DNA from: Pseudomonadota bacterium
GTDB lineage: Bacteria > Pseudomonadota > Gammaproteobacteria > Halothiobacillales > Halothiobacillaceae
Direction: 5' to 3'
Assembly (NCBI GenBank): GCA_021795795.1
Contig: JAJYPA010000074.1
Location: forward strand, 1-23,859
Length of the DNA stretch: 23,859 nucleotides
Made by a program: the position numbers and the translations under genes
In this document: positions 21,274 to 23,859 of the stretch, piece after piece
How the letters are laid out: every line of letters begins with the position of its first letter
Numbering within the stretch: position 1 is the first letter of the stretch
The notes under the pieces: generated by a model
Database searches by the model: none
Told to the model about the DNA's origin: nothing
Seen by the model: the letters and a program-made list of their open reading frames with translations, nothing else

Positions 21274-22496
21274 TGGGGATACGCGCATGGGTTTCCCGCC
21301 TCTTTGCCAGCGGCGATCGCTCGCCTTACGGCGGATTCTGGTTCGAGCCGGTGGGCGTGCATACGACGAGCGGGATGCGGGTGTCGGCCGACAGCGCCCT
21401 GCAACTGTCGGCCGTGTTCGCCTGCGTGCGTATCATTGCGAGCCAGTTTGCCAGCCTCCCCTTTACGCTGTATCGCAACCGGCCGGACGGCGGCAAGGAT
21501 CGAGTGACGAATCATCCGATATACACCCTGCTCGCTCGACGGCCGAATCCGTACCAGAACGCCTTCGAGTGGCGCGAGATGATGGCAGGACACCTCGCCT
21601 TACGCGGCAACGCCTACAACCAGATCGTGTCCGACAGCCGTGGCAACATCACGGCGCTCATCCCGTTGCACCCGGACCGGATGCAGATTCTGCTCGCCAC
21701 CAACGGCGATTACAGTTACCGGTACACCTCGTTGAATGGCGCGATCGTCACCTATACGCGTGGCGAAATCTGGCACCTGCGCGGCCTATCCTCGGATGGC
21801 ATCATCGGTTTGAGCCCGATTGCACTGGCTAGAGGCGCCATCGGTGGCGCGCAGGCGGCACAGGATTATGGCGCACGTTTTTTTGCCAACGACGCAACAC
21901 CTACCGGCGGCTGGGTGGAGTATCCGGGCTCCTTCAAGGACAGGCAATCCCGGGAGCAATTCCGGGAATCCCTGCAGGAAGCGCAGTCGGGTATCAATCA
22001 CGGCAAACTTGCGGTGTTCGAGTTCGGCATGAAGTACCACCAGATCAGCGTGACGCCGGAAGACGCACAGTTTCTGGAGACGCGCCGGTTTCATGTCACC
22101 GACATCGCCCGCTGGTTCGGCGTGCCGCCGCACAAGATCGGTGACCTGGATCGGGCGACCAACAACAACATCGAGCAGCAGGCGCTGGAATTCGTGCAGG
22201 AAACTTTGGGGCCGATGGCCGAGCGCTGGGAGGCCTCGATCGAAGCCGAACTGCTGTTCGACGATGAGGAGCTGGAAGCAGAATTCCAGTTCTCGCAGCT
22301 GATGCGTGGTGATTCACAATCGCGCGCCACGTTTTACAACATGGGCATCCAGTCAGGATGGCTGACACGCAACGAAGCCCGGATCGCAGAAAACCTGAAC
22401 CCGCTGCCGGGTCTGGATCAGCCTTTGCGGCCCCTCAACATGGCCGAAGAAAATCAAAACAATCCGCTGCCGCCACAGAATTCCGGAACACCTTGA
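21273..22496 (+). CDS. phage portal protein, HK97 family
   Basis: A 407-residue portal subunit. Typical blocks are SALQLSAVFACVRIIASQFA and SLPFTLYRNR, HPIYTLLARRPNPYQNAFEW, then LRGNAYNQIVSD, and GEIWHLRGLSSDGIIGLSPI. The C-terminal half contains ARWFGVPPHKIGDLDRATNN and NIEQQALEFVQETLGP, the conserved late motif. The product forms the dodecameric ring at the head vertex that the terminase docks on. ATG 21273 overlaps the terminase stop. Length and order (terminase-portal-protease-capsid) match HK97-like morphogenesis modules. Confidence 0.96.
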   Translation: MGIRAWVSRLFASGDRSPYGGFWFEPVGVHTTSGMRVSADSALQLSAVFACVRIIASQFASLPFTLYRNRPDGGKDRVTNHPIYTLLARRPNPYQNAFEWREMMAGHLALRGNAYNQIVSDSRGNITALIPLHPDRMQILLATNGDYSYRYTSLNGAIVTYTRGEIWHLRGLSSDGIIGLSPIALARGAIGGAQAAQDYGARFFANDATPTGGWVEYPGSFKDRQSREQFRESLQEAQSGINHGKLAVFEFGMKYHQISVTPEDAQFLETRRFHVTDIARWFGVPPHKIGDLDRATNNNIEQQALEFVQETLGPMAERWEASIEAELLFDDEELEAEFQFSQLMRGDSQSRATFYNMGIQSGWLTRNEARIAENLNPLPGLDQPLRPLNMAEENQNNPLPPQNSGTP

Positions 22497-22503
22497 GGAC
22501 GAT

Positions 22504-23760
22504 ATGGCACTACAACTGAACCCCAAAGCCAAAGCGCACGCCCGGCAACTCATCACAAACGGTCATGTGGATCGTGACTCACCCTGGAGCATCGATGCCG
22601 AGGAAGAGAACGGACTGTTGGGCGATGACGACTGGGCGCAGTACGGCCTGTGGTTTCTGGGGATCGATGACACCCAGAACAGCGACACCAAAGCGCATTA
22701 CCGCTATCCGGTGGGTAAAGCCGACAACGTGTATCGCGCAGCGCTGATTGCGATTCGACAGCGTGCGGGACAGCAGGATGCGGCGGGGATATTCGAGGCG
22801 GCAGGCGAACTGATCGGGCTCATCGATGCGGATCGGGATGCGCGTGATCACGATGATGCGACCCCAACAGGGTCTGCTGACAAGACGAGGCTGGGCTCCG
22901 CAGCGCTCGATGCTCGCCGCTTGGCGATGGCCGCCAGCCCCTGGGCGCTGATGCCCGAGTGTCTGGCGGCGGTGGTACACCCTTTTGCCGTACCGACACA
23001 GGCGCGTCCGGTCATGAGCCGGGTGAGCAACACATCACCCGGTGCGATTGCCGTGCTCTCCTTGTCCGGCGTCATCACGCAGCATCCGGACTGGATGGGA
23101 GACACCAGCCTCGATGGCTTCATGGCAGATTTCATGACGGCGATGAAGGATCCTGCGGTGGGCGCCCTCCTCATTTCCATCGACTCGCCCGGCGGCTCGG
23201 TGTATGGGGTACAGGAGGTGTCCGAGATGATGCTGTCCATGCGCGAGCAGAAGCCGGTAGTGGCGTTTGCCAACAGTCTAGCGGCCTCTGCCGCGTATTG
23301 GATAGGCTGCTCCGCATCATCGTTTTACTGCACGCCGGGCGGCGAGGTGGGCTCGATCGGCGTGTGGCAGGCGCATATGGATATTTCCGGCATGCTCGAC
23401 AACGCCGGCATTCAAACCACGGTGATCTCGGCGGGTAAATACAAGACCGAGGGCAACCCGTATCAGCCATTGGATGTTGATGCGCAGGCGTTCATGCAGT
23501 CGCGGGTGGATGATTACTATGCGGCCTTCGTGGATGCGGTGGCGTCAGCGCGAGGGGTGACATCCGATGTCGTGAAAAACGGCATGGGACAAGGCCGGGT
23601 GCTGGGTGCGGCTGATGCTTTAAAACAGAACATGATCGACGGCGTCATGACCTTGCCGCAGGTCTTGCAGGGCATGGCGCGACAACTGTCGGCGAAAAAC
23701 CCGCAACCGGTCAGGAAGGGTTCCGGTTCAAGCCGTAGCCGGTTAGCCATTCTGGCGTGA
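22504..23760 (+). CDS. S49/SppA-like head maturation protease with extra N-terminal domain
   Basis: A 418-residue protein. Residues 180-370 are an S49 (ClpP/SppA-fold) peptidase: LLISIDSPGGSVYGVQEVSE, then ANSLAASAAYWIG with nucleophile Ser262, GSIGVWQAHMDISGM, and SAGKYKTEGNPY with general-base Lys312. In phages of this type it removes scaffold and capsid delta domains. The first about 110 residues form a separate domain (LNPKAKAHARQLITNGHVDR, then KAHYRYPVGKADNVYRAALI and AIRQRAGQQDAAGIFEAAGE), often seen as its own module in phage head proteins, possibly scaffold-like. A low-complexity linker (110-135) joins them. The C-terminus is basic and serine-rich. There is no signal peptide, unlike cellular SppA. 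Confidence 0.93.
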   Translation: MALQLNPKAKAHARQLITNGHVDRDSPWSIDAEEENGLLGDDDWAQYGLWFLGIDDTQNSDTKAHYRYPVGKADNVYRAALIAIRQRAGQQDAAGIFEAAGELIGLIDADRDARDHDDATPTGSADKTRLGSAALDARRLAMAASPWALMPECLAAVVHPFAVPTQARPVMSRVSNTSPGAIAVLSLSGVITQHPDWMGDTSLDGFMADFMTAMKDPAVGALLISIDSPGGSVYGVQEVSEMMLSMREQKPVVAFANSLAASAAYWIGCSASSFYCTPGGEVGSIGVWQAHMDISGMLDNAGIQTTVISAGKYKTEGNPYQPLDVDAQAFMQSRVDDYYAAFVDAVASARGVTSDVVKNGMGQGRVLGAADALKQNMIDGVMTLPQVLQGMARQLSAKNPQPVRKGSGSSRSRLAILA

Positions 23761-23809
23761 GCCACCCACCCGACCAAACCAATCAATCCAGGTCGAACAA
23801 CCCAATCAG

Positions 23810-23830
23810 CCGCCTCCGGGCGGTTTTTTT
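23810..23830 (+). terminator. intrinsic terminator between head protease and capsid gene
   Basis: CCGCC (23810-23814), loop TCCG, GGCGG (23819-23823) and seven T (23824-23830). It lies 50 bp after the protease stop and only 18 bp before the next start, so it probably tunes relative capsid expression, or acts as a 3' end stabiliser for the protease message. The 88-bp gap holds nothing else. Confidence 0.85.
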
Positions 23831-23848
23831 ATTCCCGAGAGGAGCACC

Positions 23849-23859
23849 ATGAGCAAGAA
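23849..23859 (+). CDS. start of next gene, expected major capsid protein (truncated)
   Basis: ATG at 23849-23851 follows GAGAGGAG (23837-23844) at good spacing, but only three full codons (MSK) are visible before the window ends. By the terminase-portal-protease gene order the product should be the HK97-fold major capsid protein; that identity is inferred from position only. Confidence 0.5.

Noticed and set aside
22504..23760. Cellular signal-peptide peptidase SppA
   Set aside because: No signal anchor or membrane segment, and the gene lies between portal and capsid positions, so a phage head protease is the right reading.
1..23859. tRNA, rRNA or IS element
   Set aside because: I found no cloverleaf-like tRNA, no rRNA stretch and no transposase; the only mobility gene seen is the serine recombinase.

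Overview
The window looks like the left and central part of a tailed-phage genome, either an integrated prophage or a closely related mobile element, in a proteobacterium. I judge beta- or gammaproteobacterial from the moderately high GC content, the codon use and the protein flavour; no rRNA, tRNA or host housekeeping gene is present to fix the taxon. Genes are tightly packed, with many ATGA, GTGA or TGATG stop/start overlaps, as is typical of phage operons.

Layout. (1) 1-1284, minus strand: a recombination cassette of a small conserved protein, a DUF2924 protein and a large serine recombinase that runs off the left edge. (2) 1285-6297: an accessory/regulatory island. On the minus strand an XRE repressor-like gene, an ImmA/IrrE metallopeptidase gene and a gene for a 404-residue alpha-helical protein are arranged as one operon. 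Divergently, on the plus strand, two overlapping genes encode unrecognised proteins of 409 and 334 residues and end at an intrinsic terminator. (3) 6481-16344, plus strand: an early DNA replication/recombination operon. It holds an excisionase-like HTH protein, two small phage proteins, a Sak4-like RecA-fold ATPase, an SSB/DUF669-like protein, an SF2 helicase with a zinc-binding insert, a Cys-rich small protein, a Cas4/RecB-like nuclease with four Fe-S-type cysteines, a primase-helicase fusion, a RuvC-like resolvase and a DUF6362-type HTH protein. A BrnT toxin/XRE antitoxin pair sits inside it on the opposite strand. (4) 15017-15174, directly after the primase-helicase gene: a cluster of GCAATCTG/CAGATTGC repeats with an AT-rich patch, which I read as a candidate iteron-type replication origin, followed by two mutually exclusive hairpins. 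(5) 16594-18314: a ParB-fused beta-class DNA methyltransferase, meeting a minus-strand DUF3489 gene that overlaps its 3' end. (6) 18531-23859: the packaging and head module of HNH endonuclease, P27-type small terminase, large terminase, HK97-type portal, an S49/SppA-like head protease with an extra N-terminal domain, a terminator, and the first codons of what should be the major capsid gene.

How the genes may work together. The XRE/ImmA pair resembles the repressor/anti-repressor-protease logic of ICEBs1-type elements and could hold the divergent operon, or the whole prophage, silent. The early operon supplies strand annealing, helicase, nuclease, primase and junction-resolution activities that would act at the proposed origin. 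HNH, the terminases and the portal then package DNA into HK97-like heads. Lysis, tail and most head genes are outside the window. The parts least explained by known modules are the 1434-6297 island and the repeat-rich segment 14991-15222.
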